A stretch of 64,000 nucleotides of DNA from Rotaria socialis (Eukaryota; Rotifera; Eurotatoria; Philodinida; Philodinidae). The translations under genes and the position numbers were made by a program. Below the pieces are notes generated by a model. It had not been told where the DNA came from and searched no databases. It worked only from the letters and a program-made list of their open reading frames with translations. The DNA is taken from positions 183,520-247,519 of the forward strand of contig CAJNYU010002278.1 in assembly GCA_905331475.1 (NCBI GenBank), read 5' to 3'. Shown here one piece after another: positions 26,101-38,666 of the stretch; the stretch's first letter is position 1; each line of letters opens with the position of its first letter.

Positions 26101-28207
26101 AACGTCACCATATGAGATTTCGCCAGATCATTTCTGTTTAAAAAAATTTTTTTTTTTAAAACCAAACCCATGATTAAGAATAACATAAAACATAGATTAT
26201 CTAATGTATATTTACTTCATTCTTAATAGTAGGAGTTATTTTGAGAATAGTTTGATGTGTCACTCTATTTTCCCCTCACAATTCCTAATAGTCAAATACC
26301 TGCAAGTCCAATAAAATGTCCACTACCAATATTGCTAGCAAATAATGATGCACCAACCTAAAACATAAGTGTTTTAACAGTGAACTTAAAATTCGCACGT
26401 CATTTCATACCGGCAAAAATGTCATACTTCGACCTGCTAGAAAATAGCCTCCTGCAAGAAAAATAAATCATACAACGACTCGAACAATGACATGTAACAA
26501 TATTCAATGCATACCAACACTTCCACGATTCTTGCATGATGACTAAAATATATGGATAAGATGCAATCTATTTTCTAGTTTAAATTCACGTTTTAATGTT
26601 TGAAATTGAAGGAATTATTTAATTGTAAATTTGCTTTTTTTCAAGTTATTATGATAAATTATCGTACATCGTAAAACACTTATCTTATCTCAAAAATATA
26701 AGGTTGCCTATTTTATTTTTGATTTGTTTGAAGACAATTTAACAAACAATAAAACAACTCGATAGTATTGCTGTCGCAACCTACATTTATATAGATGTTA
26801 TTGTTACGATTAAATTTGAAATAGAAATTAATAATGACTTTCCCCAAGAACATTCCCTATCTTTGATTCTTCTCGAGGAACATCTGAAATTCGTGCGATC
26901 GCATCATGGAAAGCATATTATATGAGTTGTTTGCAATTGAAAATACATTTTATGATTTTGAAATATTTGTAGAAGGAGTAAGCTAAATATAAGAATTTAG
27001 TAATGAATTAAATTCGAGAGATGTGTCTCGTATGCCATTATTTGAACAGATCAAAGTGAACTAGTTATCATATTGAAAACATAATCTGTCTAATCATTCT
27101 CTGTATCAACTGGTTCACACAGAAGGCAATGCATTGAAAAAGACCAGTTAGAAAATCAGTACTCTGTAACATTTAGTTATTAGAAGCAAAAGTAATTATA
27201 ATTCTATTCATAATTTTCAGCGTCTTGTAGTTAGAGTACTATCAAAAAGAAACTATCGGACAAATTCAAGTTATTTTTTGCAATAGTAAATATCAATTTT
27301 CTCATTGACTTGAGCCGTAAAATACGTATTTTCAATAAGTTACTAGAAAACGAGCATTGTATATCATGAGCATAAATTACAATAAAATGCATCACTGACA
27401 AGGGAAGGTCTTCAAGTGATACGAACCCTTCGGGTTCATATTGTGCTCATAAGTAGGACCCAATGAGACTAGAAGAAGCCTAAAAGATTTCGTGCCATTA
27501 GGCCTTTCTTTCAAAGTTATAACCGTTTTACTAAATTTTCGAGCTTGGATAAGGAATTTACAGAAAAACTGAATGAAGGAATTTCGAACTGAATTTTTTC
27601 CTAACAATAGGTCTCATCGATGTTAGAAGGTTCCAAAAATTTCAGTGAAAACGGATGCATCATTTTTGAGATATTGCATATTGATGAAAACGGCCATTTT
27701 CCAAAAAAATGTCGTAAAATTGAGTTCTCTTCAATATGCAGTATCTCGAGAATGATGCATCCATTTTCACTGAAATTTTTGGAACCTTCTATCATCGATA
27801 AGACCTATTGTTAGGAAAAAGTTCAGTTCGAAAATCTTTCATTCAAATTTTCTGTAAATTCCTTGCCCAATGACGAAAATTTAGTAAAACGGTTATAACT
27901 TTGAAAGAAAAGCCTAATGGCACGAAATCTTTTGGCCTTTTTCTAGTCTCACTGGGTCCTACTTATGAGTACAATATGAATCCAAATGATCGGTATCACT
28001 TGGAGACCTTCCCTGGCGAGATTTTATTCAGACCGGTCTTTAATTTGGTCATTTCATTTGTATGAAAAAGATTTAATTTACTCGTGCATGATATTTATAT
28101 GTCTGTAAACTTACCCAAATGCCAAATCCAATAACTATTCCAAAATAAGCAACTAGCACTAATATGTCAGCCCAATGTAAGGCAACACTAGTGATTGCAG
28201 TTGCCAT
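23184..28207 (-). CDS. Sodium/sugar cotransporter, SGLT branch of the SLC5 family
   Basis: A Na+-coupled solute symporter of the plasma membrane with the LeuT-like fold. About 16 exons run from ATG 28205-28207 ([20 protein letters not shown]) to TAA at 23184-23186. Recognised segments in order: [129 protein letters not shown] and [17 protein letters not shown]. Positions known to contact sugar in human SGLT1 are kept: His in GSGHF, Glu in the SFE motif, Tyr-Trp in WYWC, and Gln in DYIQ. So a glucose/galactose-type substrate is likely, though myo-inositol paralogues share much of this. Several N-terminal exons are tiny (28, 41, 58, 47 nt) and one is only 7 nt (24801-24807). The introns hold a large foldback element (27399-28016). 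Confidence 0.9.
24801..24807 (-). other. 7-nt microexon in the SLC5 gene
   Basis: On the minus strand it reads CGATCAA, preceded by TTTTTAG and followed by GTCAGT. It joins the upstream exon ending TGTAG and the downstream exon starting GTTATTGTTCAA, giving C-S-D-Q-V-I-V-Q. The result matches the WYWC(T/S)DQVIVQR motif of SGLT proteins. Skipping it would shift the frame. Confidence 0.75.
25723..25751. repeat. Short perfect hairpin in an SLC5 intron
   Basis: GTGTACTC and GAGTACAC face each other across a short A-rich loop. It stands at the left of a roughly 600-bp intronic block (25700-26280) that has no coding exon and may be an old insertion, with the hairpin as its terminus. Confidence 0.35.
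27399..28016. mobile_element. Foldback (long inverted-repeat) element in the first SLC5 intron
   Basis: Two arms of about 300 bp are imperfect reverse complements meeting near 27710. Shared blocks, read inward from each end, are GGGAAGGTCT, CATAAGTAGGACCCA, GATTTCGTGCCATTAGG, TTCAAAGTTATAACCGTTTT, CCTAACAATAGGTCT and AGAAGGTTCCAAAAATTTCA. Because of this symmetry both strands show nearly the same 64-codon frame, which I do not regard as a gene. There is no transposase, so it is a non-autonomous MITE or foldback element. Outer ends start CAAGGG / CCAGGG. I could not find a clear target-site duplication. Confidence 0.8.
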
Positions 28208-28462
28208 TTCGATTATTGATGAATTGAATGTCTGACTTATATTAAATGTCGTCGTTCTTTTTATCTCTCTTTTATGATCAACCTCTATGTCAATATATTG
28301 TGTCGATAATTAGTTTTTTTTATTGTATTCTTTCTGCTGCGTGCGAACTTCGTCTTTTCTTTTTCTAAACGTTTTCTTTTATTGATGAATAACGATTGAT
28401 ACCTTTACATTATATACAACAAATATAACAAAATCATACGCAGGGATCTTTCCCTTGCAACT
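28208..28462. other. Gap between SLC5 start and YEATS4 stop
   Basis: About 255 bp that must hold the SLC5 promoter or leader and the YEATS4 3'UTR. No specific element is recognised. Confidence 0.35.
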
Positions 28463-30341
28463 TTAATCGACTATTTCGCGTTTGATATTGTCATGTACTG
28501 ATAAACTAAATGTACCCATATGAGAATTATTGTCCATTGTTCGTTGTCGAACACGTTTTATATTTTCTTGAGTAATGCGAAGACGTTCAGTTAAATCTTG
28601 AATTTCGCTCCGAACGCGTTGTCGAGCCTGTTTTACGCGATTTATTGTATCGTGTTTTTTTATAGCATCTAAAATGATTTATTTTTGAAAATATTCTTCA
28701 ACAACTTCTTTTGTATAACTTACATTCTTTTGCAGTTCCTAAATTTTCATCTGTTGGTGGTGCAAGTGACTTAGCACAATTGAGTAGACGAGCTAATAAA
28801 TCGGACGGTTCTTGAAAAATCTGTAAAAATAAGAAGAATGATAGTGATAAACAAGGGATTATATTTCACAAAAGAATTTTTCAGAATCGATAGTGTGGTC
28901 ATAATTGTATCGATGTGAGGCTAAAGTAACGAAGTCTTTTTGTGAGTATTAACGAATAGTAACACTCCTTTCGAATGCATTAATTTCTTTCGGACATAAC
29001 ATGAGCAAACTGTCGGATGTTTGCTGTGTTTACCACATAAATCTTGTTGTGAAGAAAAAGAATTTCTTAAGTGTTTATTTGCATTTTGTAAAACGAATGA
29101 AGGTGCATCTGACTGAAGCATTCAGTTTTACAACTATAAACGCAGAGAGATAATGTGATTTAAGTGCAAATATTAATATATATATATTTGCAGTATAGAC
29201 AAGCTGACCAGCTATTTTGAGTTTCTATATTCCCATATGAGAGTGTGGGATCTTTTGGTAAGGACTCGTATTCATAGATGACGTAGGATCAAGGGGAGAA
29301 AAGCAGATTTTTTGGATTTTCAAAATCCCAAATCCGTCTTTTCCCCCTTGCGTAGAATCGTTTTCATGAAACTTCTACTCAGAGAAAGGGACTCGCATGA
29401 CATATTATTTAAATCGCTTTTTGATACTCACAGAACTTTCTACGAGAAGACTATCTCTCTCGAGGTGCTGATTTTTCTTTTTAAAAAACAAAAGAGATTA
29501 TCATTATCAAGTTCTGCTATGACATTGAATATCTTGAAAAAGGCATATTTGTTTCTACTGGCCTTATCTAGAGGCGAAATTCGAAGGTCAAATTATTTGT
29601 TTTCAGGCTTCTGTCAAATATCTTGCACGGAGTAAAAACAAAATCATTCTTTCAAATCGTTTTTAAAAATCTTCATAGAGACCTTCTCTTAGCTACTTTG
29701 TGCAAATATTAAGTATTGGTTTAATTTTCTGATTATCAACAAACTTACTAATTCATCATAATGTTCATTAACTAATTCTTTTGTACCAGCAACAACATCG
29801 GGATCGGTTGAGAATAATTTTAAATGATGATAAAATACTACCTATAATAAACTAAATTCCATAAAAGAATCTATTTCGACGAACAAATCCTACTGGTTTT
29901 TCATTAGGATCAGCAAAAAAGATAGTTATCTGCGTTTCGAATTCACCCCAACCGCTTTCTTCTACTTCAAATGGGGCTTGTGTAATCACTGAAAGAAAAG
30001 AAAATTCATTGAAGAAATAGTCTTGAACGCCTTTCTCAGGTGAAATAGTTTACTTCTTGCATGGTTCGGATATGTTTCATGCAAACGAAATTGCACTTTA
30101 CTAACATATGTCGATAGATCATCATTATTAAATGATCGAATATACACTGACCATCTATGTGTGTGTCCATCAGAATCTCGTTTAGTGCCCAAATGTTTTG
30201 CTGTATTGCCATAAAGAATAGGCTTAATGATTACAACTGGTGTTCGCTAAATTACAAAAAAGTCTTGTTTTCGTTTAGTTTTTAATAATTATTCGAGATT
30301 ACTGTATTTGTTACTACCGATTCGGAATTGACTACAGACAT
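28463..30341 (-). CDS. YEATS4: YEATS-domain chromatin reader, GAS41-like
   Basis: YEATS4 (GAS41) reads acylated histone H3 and is a shared subunit of SRCAP and TIP60 complexes that deposit H2A.Z. Exon 1 is short ([11 protein letters not shown] at 30339-30341). The YEATS domain follows: [66 protein letters not shown] and FYHHLKLFS. After a longer intron come EPSDLL-type residues and a C-terminal coiled coil ([20 protein letters not shown]), the SRCAP/TIP60-binding part in the human protein, ending KREIVD. HTHRW and GWGEF contain the aromatic and backbone elements of the acyl-lysine pocket. The intron at about 28830-29750 holds a small hairpin element. An acceptor (TTTTATCTTGTAG) abuts the ATG directly, which fits trans-splicing. 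It lies 308 bp downstream of MYO1 on the same strand. Confidence 0.9.
29289..29351. mobile_element. Very short TIR hairpin element in a YEATS4 intron
   Basis: Ends read CAAGGGGAGAAAAGC and, on the other strand, CAAGGGGGAAAAGACGG; the body is about 61 bp and folds almost completely. CGTAG stands on both flanks (left copy separated by 3 nt), a possible target duplication. The end resembles the element at 46903-47075. Confidence 0.5.
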
Positions 30342-30649
30342 CTACAAGATAAAAACGTCAAATAAATTCTTGTTTTTTAAATCAAAAATGGAATATATAA
30401 TAATAACTGGAACAAATAATGAAGCGAGTATTATCAATCATATACAAAAATAAAGGCAAAATTATTCTATGTAGAAGTGAATTTTTAGGACGAAAACAGA
30501 CAACCCAGCTCATTGAAGAAATAGAAAACGTGTTTCGATAATAAAGTGCATAAAATGAAAGAAAACAAACAATACAAATTCAATACAGTTTTAATGAAAA
30601 ATTAATTAACAGTCACTGTGGGTATAATTTTTTAATTGCAATTACAAAA
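30342..30649. other. Gap between MYO1 stop and YEATS4 start (same strand)
   Basis: 308 bp, AT-rich, ending (minus strand) in a pyrimidine-rich acceptor directly at the YEATS4 ATG. It may be an intercistronic region or a short promoter; the sequence alone does not decide. Confidence 0.4.
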
Positions 30650-33600
30650 TCAGACAATCAGTTCGACATAATTTGAAGGTACAACTCCTAAAAAATGAAA
30701 ACTTAATCAATTAAAGCTTCAAGATGAAACTGAATAACTTACCAGTTTTTCCATTGAGTTCAGCTTTCCACCAGGTCTCATCTTAACAAATATAAAGAAA
30801 AAAAAACGAATCAGTACACCTTAAATCGTTTGTTATTAATGTTGGTTCGATCTTTTATTCAATGTTATCTATTGTTAGAATCAAAACTTCGACTAAGAAA
30901 GTCATAGAGCTATCTGAAATCGGATGGTAGGATATTGAATATCTTACCGCTATTGTCAATTAATAGTAGTTCATTTTCGGCAGAAAATGTAAGTTCGTCG
31001 GCTGATCGCGCTTGAAAATCGTACAGAGCTCGAATTTTCTTTTGTTTTTTCGGTTTTGGTCCAATTGGTGGTGGAGGTTTATTTGACACCTTTCGAGTAG
31101 AAGTTCTACATAGGAATTAAATGTTGAATGGTAGCAAAATGAACGATAGCAATACTAACGAGTTTTGAACTTTAAGTTGTAGTCCGCGTGGTTTTTCTGC
31201 GTTGACTTGATTCGGTCCTAGGTCATAGAATTTTAAAGAACTTGCAAGTTAAGAACGAATTTTTGAATATTTTACTTGATTGTTTTGATAAACCACTTGA
31301 AATTGTTACAGTCATTGTAGTGCGATTAGCTTTTACATCATAATCACGTGGCATATCGACACCTTTTCGTAGTTTACTGGGGTCGATTTGATTCTAAATT
31401 AAATAAAATTATTAATAGAGGATCTCATCATGTTGATGTATGATGCCTAGCAAACTATCGAATAAAAAATCTCGGTAGGTATGTTAAGAAAACATGATCA
31501 CCGAGAGGATTCTAGAATCATCTCTAGTTTATTTCTGAATTTTAGTTAAAGATCAAAGAAATATAGTTTTCAAAATCAACACAAAAATCCACTTTGAGCT
31601 GAAGAATTAAAACTAATTTTTGTACCGATTATGACTTTGATATGTGTTTCATATGGAGGGCAAAAAAGTTCTATCAACCAGCATGCATGAGCTCGTCCTT
31701 ACTCGAAGAAATTTAGCTTAGAAAAGAATTTCGAGAATTATTGAGACTTTCTGTATCTATCATAACTAAAAACTAGTTCAACAAAACAATCCCCTCGATG
31801 TTTGATTCCAATTGGAAATAAATTTACCGTTGAAGTTGCCGAAGGCCCATGAGCAAATTTAACGCTACGTGAACCACCACCAATCCAACTTTGTTTTTTA
31901 ACTCCATAATCAAATCTGTAAGAAAAAGTAAATAATTAAATTTCTAATAAGTAAATGATCTTACCCTTGTCCAAATGTAATCGGTAATGCACGACCCATT
32001 TTCTTTAAATAATTCTTGGAAATAACGGAAAGAACTTCTGTTTTACTCGATAGTTCCAATAATGTTGCATAATCATTATTCACACAAATTAAAAAGAAAT
32101 TATCACGATATTCACTAAATAGAAAAAAGTCAAAGTTTCTTAAATGATCAATAAACCTTTTTTTTTTCTTACCTCAATTTGATCTCAGTTATATTTTCTA
32201 ATGGAATGCGTCGTTTAACGATATATTCTAATGTATAACCTTCCTGTGCTTTAGTTTTTTGTGCATTTGAATTATTCGGTTTTCCACTACTACCAGCTTT
32301 AATCTGTTCAAATAATGAAAAGATGATTTTTTTTTGTGTAAAGTACGATGAAAAGATATTTTTACATACACATTGTTCGTCAATAATATACAAGGCTTGA
32401 TTTGTACTAATAAAATATCGTCCTTGTCGACGAAAACGTCGATCATATTTGTATAGATACGAACTGAAATCAGTCTTCTCACTACGATTAACTAATCGTT
32501 GTAAATCAGGTCGCTGATGAAGATTACAGTAATCTCCAACATAATCACGGTCAAGTGAACGAGCATTGCGTTCTTTCCGTCCGTATAATACATCAGTAGC
32601 TAGACAAACAAACGTGAGAATCGAAATTAGAAAAAAGAACTAAAGATGAATTACCTTGTTCTCGTTGCTTTTGATAGACTCGAACTGCACAATAACGTTT
32701 CATTGCTTTTTGAATAACACGTGCATAGTTGTCAAATTTTCGTAAACGCATGTCTTCAAGTATATGCAACTAAAAGTATTCAACATTGAACTGCGTATGT
32801 AGATAAGATTGGAATTTTTACTTACACTTTCCGGTGATTTTATAAATACTTTCGTATTACCAAATTGTACTTCCCGACGATCCAGATGCATAGCATCAAC
32901 AATATGCATAATACCATCGGTTACTTTTCCATTCCATTTAGGCCATGTTTGAGATGTTAAAATGGCATAACTAAATTAGATAAGAGATTCTAATAGAATA
33001 GCAAAAACAACACGAGAGCATAGATGATTTCGTACCGGCTTAAAAACTTTGCGAATTCACGTCGATAAACGAAGCCAGCTTTTCGAATTTCAATATTAGC
33101 TACAAGTCCCAAATATTTAACTTGCTCAATAACACTAAAAATTTTCGAATTAGTTCAATTCTAAAAATGTGTATATTTCTACTTTGATGAATTCCATTCG
33201 GCAGGTGCTTGATTTGAATTGGGTTTAATACACCGAACGTCTAAAAAACAAACAAAGAGTATTTGTAAGCAGTTTGACTATAGTATGCGATGTAAAACAG
33301 TTGATTCAAATGGCGAAGAAAGTTTTTCGCGAATATATTCTCAAAGAACTCGAACTCCTAGTCATGCACAGAGGACAAACTGAATGTGTAGCATGTTTTC
33401 GACTTGATTTCTATTGTTTATTTTAAGAATGCAAGGAAAATTGTTTTTCGACCTGAGACATGAGTGATGATGAATTCCTAAAGTTCTTAAGAAAAATCAC
33501 AGCTACACTCCGTTTGTTTAGTTTCTATTCTAAAACTAACTAACAGTCAACTCACTCTCAGACGATCTTCGATTGCAGTCGAAAATAAATCAAAAATCCA

Positions 33601-36600
33601 TCGAATCTCTTTATTATAGATATACGATTCAATAAACATTATTCACAAATTCTTCTAATAGAAGTATAGAATCTTCTTTTAAATAGTATAAAAATTCTAC
33701 GTACAATGCGGTTGACAACACATCAATTTTTCTACAAGTTCATTGGCTTGAGTACGAATTTTAGTGCCACCTGTCGTCGGTCGAGCTTTCATTGTTGCAG
33801 TTTGTTCCGGAAAAAGTGATCTAACGAATGGTCTATTTTAACGAAACAAAAAGACAAATTTTCTTAGTTAAAACTTTCGCTGTGCATTTTTTGTTTTCTT
33901 TACATTGTACTCGATTGCATCATTTCAATCAAATCAACATTTAAAATATCTCGATTCTTCTCACAGAACTGATCTGAATGATAAGTAACATCGCCGGCAT
34001 AATGTCGAACAGTGAATGTTGGCGGTGAAACAAGCAAATATTGATTTGTTAAACTACTTAATTTCTAAAACAAAAACAAAACCATAACGCTAATCTAATA
34101 AATAATGTCGTCATACATTTATATAACTTTTGTCAGCTTTTTCTGCCACTGCATTTATGGCAAGACATACATCGTCAAGTATTAGAAACATTCCTGGTGG
34201 TTGTTTCGCTTCAAATAAATCACAAACAACAATATTATTAAAAAATGTAACTGGTATCCATTGAATATTTTCACGCTTGTATTCTTCCTAAAAAGAAACA
34301 CTTTGAAATGGAATTTCAAAAGTGACGTTTCAATAAGAACCTGCTCTTTTTTTAATGTTAATTCGATAAAAATTTGTTGAAGTTTTTCATTGACAAAATT
34401 AATACAAAATTGTTCAAAGCTATTTCGCTCAAATATTTCAAAACCATATATATCGAGAATACCGATAGTTAAATCTGATGTAGTACTTGTTTGAAATATA
34501 CCGTTAACTACCTATAATTTAAAAAAGCAATTTTCTTTTGACGAGAAGTTTTTTTGAAACTTACTTTAATAAGATGATCGAATATTCGAGAATAAGTTGA
34601 TTTAGCTAGTGCATCACGCGTAAATATGGCTTTATCAACGGTAAATGTTTGATCGATTACTTCTGGACCTTCTTCCTTTTTAAATTCGAGTTTTTTTGAT
34701 ATTAATTTCTTTTTTAAATGTTCTGTTTGAATACCAAAATAAGCACAAGGCGCTTGAAGATCTAAACAAATTAGAATGTTGTTAGAAAACTAAGCCAACT
34801 AAAACCTTGTAAGAAATAGCGTGCCTCGTTCTGATAGAACAGTAGCATAATGATTCTTATCACCAAATTGAGCATTGCCTAGATGCAGTATACCAGCAAG
34901 TAAACTAAATATACTCTGTTGTAGCTCTTGCGATAAGCCCATGACATTCATTGCGTGCTAATCAAAAGATTATTGTACTACTAGAGACAAACAATGGAAC
35001 TAACATACTAGTGTATCCTGCATCTCTTTTGCATCATCAATTTTCGGAACTCTCATCGAGTCTGCATGATTAATATATTGAAAACGAAGTTCATAGGATA
35101 ATGAATATTGTTCTAAAAATTTACAAACGTAAATTAGTAAATGTTAATGAGGAGGAAAAATAGCATACGACAAAATTCTCTGTTTGATAGTAATTGATAA
35201 AAAATATGAAAGTTACGTTCATTCTCAGCTTGACTAACCACCCGTGACTAAAACAATGAAAAAAAAACATATATAATTAGATATTTTAAAAAGATAATCG
35301 AAAAAAGTTTAAAAAAATTTGCAGACAACATTCGTGCACGATGTACGGATAAAAACAATTCGATTCAAACCTTCTATTTTTCTTTTCTTCTTCTGTAAAG
35401 AAAGAAGATCGGTGCAAATAGTGTTTAGTTCAGTGTTTTTTTATCAAAAATAGTTTCAGTTTTACTTACTTTTTCAAGAAGAAAATTTGAAATCACTCCA
35501 CCTATTGGTTCACCACCACGTGAAAATCTTATTTCAATATATTTACCCTACGATAATTAAATCAATAAATTTTAGAGTCTTAAAAATAATTTTCTTATTT
35601 ACAAAGCGACTTGAATTATCATTACGAATTGTTTTTGCATTACCAAATGCCTTGAAAAGAAGAAGAAAAATGTTAATAATAAGTAGCAAACACTTCTTTT
35701 CTCTAGATTGATTTTCAAGTATTTTATCAGATAATGAGTTTTTTTGGTTTCTCATCTTGTGTCTATTCATCGGAATATAGCCAATCACAAATGCTGATTC
35801 ACTTACGTGTAGATTAAGTATACGATGTCTGAAATCTTCTTTTTTCACTAAATTCCATTCCTGTTTATGATCTCATGTCAAAGTGAATTCGTATAATTCC
35901 AGTCGAGTACGTGTCGGAAAAGGAGCTTCGGTTTAGTTACAAAGACTTTAGTGATACTACAGAACTTACAACGTAATCGTATATAAATATAATGATTTTA
36001 CCTCTAATAATGGATTTGACTGTAAAATAACATCCTTTATACGTTGTACATTTGGACCACCGCCTGACACCTTTCAATAGACGATAAGAAAAAAATATAA
36101 AAAAATACCTTTATTTTGCTTTTCGAAGCCTTACTTCAGCAATATAAGACATAATAAATTTTGCACTAACTGTTTTTCCAGCACCCGACTCACCACTGAT
36201 AATAACACACTGCTTTTCAGAATCAATTAACATATTACTGAACATATCTTCGGCTATAGCAAATATATGTGGAGCATTATCCATTTGGGTCTAATTAAAA
36301 ATCGCTTGTCTAATCATTTCTTGTTGCTATAGATATTGTGAAACTTACGGCTCCTCGATATTTTTCCATATGACTTTCACGGCAATATTCGACATTTTTG
36401 TAAGGATTAACAGCAATTAGAACAGGGCCAATGTATGTCTATATAAAATTTGAGGTCAAAATGTTTGAAATTCAAAAACAAATTCATTACTTACATAGAT
36501 ATAATTAACATCGAAACGAATCTTGAGATTATGGCTTATTTCAGAGTCGGTATTTTTCGACATGAAAACCTAAGTCAAAAGACGTTGCGTCTATGAACCA

Positions 36601-36692
36601 TTCTTACGTTCAAAAGAAAAGAACTTTACCATATCATCAAACCCGGCTCTTCGCGTAAGATCTCGAATAATATCACCTTTACTCCCAAACAT
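30650..36692 (-). CDS. MYO1E: Long-tailed class I myosin with TH1 and C-terminal SH3 (Myo1e/f type)
   Basis: A single-headed actin motor acting at membranes in endocytosis and cortical tension. Roughly 25 exons run from ATG 36690-36692 ([12 protein letters not shown]) to TGA 30650-30652. Motor motifs are intact: P-loop [20 protein letters not shown], switch I NDNSSRF, switch [13 protein letters not shown] followed by [16 protein letters not shown]. The lever holds an IQ-like helix ([15 protein letters not shown]). The TH1 membrane-binding domain follows ([44 protein letters not shown]). Next are a short Pro-rich hinge ([16 protein letters not shown]) and an SH3 domain ([40 protein letters not shown]) at the extreme C-terminus, the MYO1E/MYO1F arrangement. 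The ORF splits at every exon by introns of about 45-70 nt, with a few longer ones (33250-33700, 35700-36000). Confidence 0.92.
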
Positions 36693-38666
36693 AATGGATT
36701 GTTAATTGTCTTCAATCTTTAATATAAAAGAAATGAGACATGAAATTGATTTTGAGAGAAAACAGTCAACAAACAGAATAGAATAAATCACAGTTTGCAA
36801 AGATTAAAAATTGATAATTATTCATTCATCATTGTCTCGTCAACTTAGTAAATAGAACCTGACAATTCGTTTACCTCTTTCTGTTCGCTCGTTTAACCTA
36901 TTTGTCATCGTGAATCATGCTTTAGTGAATTTTAACTCGACATTATTGGTTTCGAACATACATCTAATAGAATCAGGTGTCAATAGATGGCACAAGTCGA
37001 TACTAGTTACGTCAAGTCAATAGGTTCAAATGTCTTAATAAAACGTATCCAATTACTAGTTATTTACTCATTCTTTTATATGATTCATATTCTATTCAAG
37101 GGACAGAATTAAATTATATTAGGCAAAAATAAAAGCTTACCAGAATTATTTCTTTAGATTTTAAAAACAAAACTTAATCCATCATTATTTTTTAAATATT
37201 TTACAACAAATTCAACGATTACCTAAGAATAGAAAGGTCTATAAAAAAAAGCAATGCAATCACTTGTAAATTTATTACAAGACAGAGAATATATTTCTAG
37301 ACAATAATTGATTTTATGATTTTACAATATAAACATTTTGTTTATAAAAAAAATCATGATATAAAGTAGCCTACTCTTCTATTCTACAGTTTGAAACGAA
37401 AACGAAAACAAAAAGACTCGTTTGAATGAAGAGAAATTGTTTGCAAGAAAACTTATAACATTGAAAAATTCATTTTTTTGACATATATTTGTATTATTTC
37501 TCATAAGTTCGATAACAAGAAGAAGAAGAAACCGCGGTCTCTAAACTGCACATAAATATTGTCCTATACTAAGCTGAGCACGTTTGTGGGCTTACACGCA
37601 TATCATATATAATACAATAATCATTGACTTCGATAGGGTTAACCCTCAACTACACAAAACATATAAAAAAAACAAGACATCAGTAAAAATCACTGTTATT
37701 TTTAAATGTAGAACTCGCCTATGATTGATAGACCCACGATGTCAACGTAGTTAACCAGTAGTACTCACGAGAACTTTTGTACATTGAGAGTACTTTTAAA
37801 CAAGCGACAACATGCGCACTTTTAAATAATTTTCTATTTCTCTTAGACGACGTCATCTGTGCGAAATGCTGAGCATGACTATTCTTCGCTTCCGTAAAAA
37901 GCTGTCAAATGTTTTTCTTTTTGCATGTAAATGAAAAACAACAGAAAAAAATGACTTTTAAGATGTGTAGTTTTTGTGATTTTCTTCAAAGATTGATTAT
38001 TGTACGAATAAATTTACCTATTTGTAATTTCTCATTTACATATATTTTTCAATATAAAATGCACAATTCAATGTTCTTTTTTTCTTGTCAAAATAACCGA
38101 GCTGATATTTATGAAATAGACAACAAAGAAAACATGTGCATTTAAATAACCACCCATTGTATTTTATTTCTCACACACAAGAAAATAGAAAAGAAATGAA
38201 GTGCTCGATAAAAAAGAAAAACGAATAAATCCGCGCTACACAAAAAAGAAAACCGTTGGCCATTTCATTTATTGTCTATGTCAAGCGAATACAAAATGAT
38301 ATCGATGTTGTTAAAAATAAAATTATTTGATGATGATGATGATGATGATGATGACAATGGCTTTCAGGAAATAATTGTTCATATGGTTGCGAACATATTG
38401 CTTGTATCTTCAAATCGGCACTTGCGTTGAAAAAATTTGTTCATTAAATAAAAAATAGATGTGTACGTGTGTGTTAAAAATTTAGAAGAAAGAAATGAAT
38501 TATGAAGATGAAAGTCTTGGTGTTTTGAAGAAAAAGGTTTTTGTGAAAGAAAAGAAAAATACCCTTGAAGTTCGATTAAATAAAAATAATCAAAAAGACA
38601 ATTAACAGCGACGACGGATTCGACGGCTCAAAATAAACATATTGAAAAATCGAAGATGAATATTGT
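36693..38666. other. Gap upstream of MYO1 and downstream of small membrane protein A
   Basis: About 2 kb without supported exons. It should include the MYO1 promoter (left) and the 3'UTR of the next gene (right). A (GAT)n microsatellite sits at about 38328-38355. Small frames at 37909-38145 lack similarity and are Phe/Ile-rich as expected by chance in AT-rich DNA. Confidence 0.4.
38328..38355. repeat. (GAT)n microsatellite
   Basis: About nine tandem GAT units in non-coding DNA downstream of small membrane protein A. Confidence 0.85.

Noticed and set aside
27601..27814. Nearly identical 64-codon frames on both strands
   Set aside because: They mirror each other because the DNA is an inverted repeat; composition and lack of context argue against a gene.
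23184..28207. High-affinity choline transporter (SLC5A7) identity
   Set aside because: The sugar-contact residues and motifs such as [14 protein letters not shown](S)DQVIVQR and [13 protein letters not shown] are of the SGLT branch.
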